Assembly: GCA_023014335.1 (NCBI GenBank)
Contig: JAECYW010000023.1
Span: 372,001-436,000, forward strand
DNA length: 64,000 bases
From: Galerina marginata
Lineage: Eukaryota > Basidiomycota > Agaricomycetes > Agaricales > Galerinaceae
Direction: 5' to 3'
Positions 61,098 to 64,000 of this stretch are shown here, piece after piece. Position numbers and translations under genes: made by a program. Numbering within the stretch: the first letter of the stretch is position 1; each line of letters begins with the position of its first letter. The notes below the pieces were generated by a model that saw nothing but the letters and a program-made list of their open reading frames with translations, made no database searches and had not been told where the DNA came from.

Positions 61098-61836
61098 CTC
61101 TAGGGTGGAGACGATTTCGGTTCGCTCGTGGACTCGGAGGGATGAGAAAGAGTAGAACTGGGTTATACATCCCGCCACTCAACAAACATGATATCCGCAA
61201 GTAACTCGGAATTCGGGGCAGTGACGCCAGGTGACGCTTGGAGGCAGTGCGAGTACAAGAATATACCTATGCCAAACCTATGCCAAGGGATAAGGATAGT
61301 CTCCAAATAGTCTCTGCAATTGAGGGATCCGAGTCCGTGTCCTGAAAAACGAAATGGGCTAGGTTAATGGTCGCACCTTGAAGCTAGAGGCAAATACTCG
61401 AGTACAATGAACTGTTGACGTCAAAGCATAAATCGTAACAATCCAGTGAACCAGCCTGAGTGCAACCTGAGTGACCGTCCTCATGATCAGGCTTCGCACG
61501 TGTTCATAACTACTCGGACTCCAGTCGTATCGAACGAACAGATTGTAATATACGGGGCATCCTACTCTAGGATTCCTAAAAATAGTAAGTCGTTATTTTC
61601 CTTGCGATTTTTGACGTCTAGAATGTCATTTTGAAAAATAAAATTTCGTAAGGCGGACGGTCCGCCGACACACACAACGATGATAACGGATCCGTCTCAC
61701 AAAGGACCAATCGTTCCCATTTCAGTTTCCCAATTTTCCCTTTCGAAGGTTCGGACAAGCCACCAAGCCATTTCGATAAAGTCCAAATATTTTTCCTCTC
61801 GAAGTAATTGAGACTTCGCGATTCATAACGGCCTGA
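61098..61836. other. Intergenic, promoter side of the NACHT gene
   Basis: No supported gene. Several short open frames on the plus strand (for example 61446-61634) have no domain. Confidence 0.45.
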
Positions 61837-63518
61837 TCATGATTTCTGAGAATCATAGAAATAACTGTATATTGATTTATCTTCCCGCTTATATCTTCCT
61901 TCCTGGACGCCTGAGGATGACCATGTCCCTTTGCTAGTATTCTTGCACCAGTGTATTTCCTGTCGGAACTTGGATCCGACGACCACGCTTTGAAGAGCCG
62001 GATAAAGAATTGAAAGCGTCGTAAAAATGGAACGGACCACTCGTAGGGGGTAAGATCTTCCATCATAGCGGTCTTCCTTTTCTTTAGAGGGCACGAATAA
62101 TTCCGTGTACAAATGGAGCTGTTCAATTTGTGGAGGGAGACTGCACTTCTGAAGAGCTATCCAGTGCAAGACGGTCTGCGAAGGCGGGTCGGTCACAAGA
62201 TTGACCAGAATTCGAGTTGAAAACACGCACCATGTAAATCCAATGAATGTACCTTGGAAGTAATTCTTCCATGACAAGCGGGGTGGCAGGTTCATGTTCA
62301 GGGAGACAAACTTCTTCGTCAGTTCCTAGAGCAGTATCACGAGGATCCTGTTCTGGAAACAACCCATTGTGGGCCATATCCAAATGAAGCTTCTTCAGCT
62401 CGGAGAAGTAGGTTCTTATCGGTTCGAATACTTCAGGAAAGGCGAAGGTCGATAGTTCAAGATCAGTGATTGGTACTGTGCTCATTGACATCTTCTGGAA
62501 GACACCTTGCATCTCTACCAATGTCTTGTCAGTCCAATGGCGGCGCAAGTTCGCTTTCCAAACCGGTCGTCCAGGAATCCAGGCCACAGCTGCAACCGGT
62601 CCGCCCTGGTATGCCTGCAGATGAGGAATGGTGGACTGCGGAAGGGAAAGAATGGTAGTAAGTGGCACATTTGGACCCTCACGCGACGAAGAAAGTCGAT
62701 ATTGGCTATCCCAGTTAATGTATCGAAGGTTCGGGCATGTGGCCAAGAAAGGATAGAGGACATCAACATACTGGGTCTTTAATTCGAAGGAAAGGTACAA
62801 GAGGTTGTGAGATGCCCCCTGCTTGGTTAAAGCGCGGAAGAGTTTGTGAGAGTACGTCCGAGACATGACCTCGAGCAGCTCGAGATGTGAACCGGAGAAA
62901 AGGTCCAAAAGCTTTTCCGAGTTGTTTCCGTCTTCGAGGTCGTCATGATCACGGATGTTACCAATGTGGAGTTTTTGAAGCTTGAGGCGCGGATTGAGAT
63001 GGTGGTCGCCAAATATGACGTAGGGGAACGAAACTTGTTCGAGGCTAGGATGGACTGCAAGAGCGGCCAATATTACCTTGTCCATGACATTGAGAAAGTC
63101 AACGCAAAATTCCTTTAAGTTAATAAATAGTGGGAGTGCTCTGAGAAGAGCTCCCAAAAAATATTTGTTGGCCATCTTTGCGTTTTCAGATCTGTGAGCA
63201 TTGATGTTCGGTCCCAGGTGAAAGGAATACACCAACGTGCATTTGCGAACTAGAGACGCCTGCTGTGGATTCAGTGCAATTTGGTTAAACCCTGCGATGT
63301 GTTGATAAAGTCGCTTCAACTCGAAAGGGGTCGTATTCACCAAATTTGAGTTCGGAACGATAGGTTATCGATTTGAAGATGAAAGAAAGGCAGATATCGT
63401 GAAAAAGGTGACATGTTTGGGCCAGATTCTTGTGATTCGCCATATTGAGGTGTGCGAAGCACTCCCTCCAGATCTCGCTGGGCAAAGCCCTTATCGTTGC
63501 GTAGTTTAGATCTTCCAT
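61837..63518 (-). CDS. F-box protein (paralogue 3, close to paralogue 1)
   Basis: The start MEDLNYATIRALPSEIWREC is at 63518, with F-box LPSEIWRECFAHLNMANHKN, then LAQTCHLFHDICLSFIF. The C-terminal exon 62175-61837 begins TVLHWIALQKCSLPPQIEQL, like paralogue 1, and ends in YSYFYDSQKS. Between them the frame changes near 63341. An intron at 63292-63340 (GTGAAT...CGCAG, 49 nt) restores a continuous 525-residue protein, but it removes residues that look homologous to paralogue 1, so a one-base frameshift is the alternative. Leucine-rich segments and a VDVLYPFLATCPNLRYI motif match NLDVLYPFLAMCPNMESI of paralogue 1. Probable SCF substrate adaptor, possibly damaged. Confidence 0.72.
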
Positions 63519-63656
63519 AGCTCGAGATTGTGCTGCAAATTCCAGAGGCTTCAATTAGCTTTATAAATGATATATCGATCTAGATGCACTGATGGAACTC
63601 ACCAAAAGATGTATGATTGCGCTCAAGAGTCAACGCTGTCCGTCTTATGCAAGATC

Positions 63657-64000
63657 ATGGTTGTGGTTCCTGAAACCCGTGTGAGTTTCTCAACATTTAC
63701 TATTTATAATTACCACCCACAATTACTCTTGGTCGCGGTAAGTGAGAGTCTCTTCCAGCCGAGGCCTTGGATTAACAGATCATTGCAGATGCTTGTATTT
63801 AACGAGAAGTATGTCAAAGGATACGCATTCGACCATGAAAAAGTCAAGAAGGCGTTCAACATTGAACCCTACAGCGATGCGGCATTCTCCCTTATGCGTA
63901 CAATTGCGAGCAACCACCGAAACTCCTACATAGCTGCTGCAGGAGGTCGTCTGCCCGAAGATGATCCCGAAACTCATAGAATCATCTTTGTGCTGGATTC
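63657..64000 (+). CDS. Start of a gene running off the right edge
   Basis: An open frame from 63789 to the window end reads MLVFNEKYVKGYAFDHEKVK, later FSLMRTIASNHRNSYIAAAG and THRIIFVLDS, with no stop in 71 codons. It is directly preceded by a 3' splice site (CATTGCAG at 63781-63788). A short upstream exon MVVVPETR (63657-63680) before GTGAGT is plausible. The codon pattern is protein-like; I do not recognise the family from this fragment. Confidence 0.5.
   Translation, partial: MVVVPETRVSFSTFTIYNYHPQLLLVAVSESLFQPRPWINRSLQMLVFNEKYVKGYAFDHEKVKKAFNIEPYSDAAFSLMRTIASNHRNSYIAAAGGRLPEDDPETHRIIFVLD

Noticed and set aside
1..64000. tRNA or rRNA genes
   Set aside because: Scanning by eye for cloverleaf signatures (GGTTCGAATCC-type T arms) found no convincing gene; a tRNAscan run would be decisive.

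Overview
This is a 64 kb piece of a filamentous basidiomycete genome, most likely an agaric-type mushroom (Agaricomycetes). The evidence is dense, short (about 45-80 nt) GT-AG introns, and families typical of mushrooms: DUF6533 membrane proteins, F-box/LRR proteins, NACHT NTPases with the fungal GLDEC signature, and a large uncharacterised family marked by a GAI(L/I)xLPDG motif. All gene models below were spliced by hand from reading frames, splice sites and comparison between paralogues inside the window; none is backed by transcript data.

Layout. 1-3.7 kb: a 5'-partial member of the LPDG family whose 3' coding end is interrupted by a 2.5 kb inverted-repeat transposon (110 bp TIRs, TAA target duplication). 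4.3-13.3 kb: an orderly stretch with a seven-TM-like membrane protein, an interferon-inducible 6-16/27-like (ISG12) protein, cytochrome c oxidase subunit IV, a seven-knuckle CNBP/Gis2-type CCHC protein and the proteasome lid subunit RPN8. 13.6-15.4 kb: degenerate tandem repeats. 15.4-37.9 kb: an accessory array in which two gene types alternate. Type C (three copies: 15.9, 24.6, 33.8 kb) has a long, low-complexity, many-exon N-terminus and two LPDG-family modules. Type N (two copies: 20.4, 29.0 kb) fuses a NACHT NTPase to the same two modules plus a third. The C+N pair has been duplicated in tandem with an offset of about 8.7 kb, and the third C copy carries an internal array of repeated exon-intron units. 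38.6-42.0 kb: an F-box protein and a metallo-beta-lactamase-fold hydrolase. 42.4-52.7 kb: two divergent DUF6533 paralogues separated by an apparently complete pogo/Tigger-like transposon (27 bp TIRs, TA target duplication, 806-codon transposase). 53.2-64 kb: an arrestin-like protein with C-terminal charged repeats, two more F-box proteins, a minimal NACHT protein and the start of a gene that runs off the right edge.

The most unusual content is the C/N array: complete reading frames in two tandem NACHT fusions, where the usual C-terminal WD40/ANK/TPR sensor of fungal NLR-like proteins is replaced by modules also found, without NACHT, in the neighbouring C genes. An NLR-like or regulatory pairing is an inference; nothing in the sequence proves a function.
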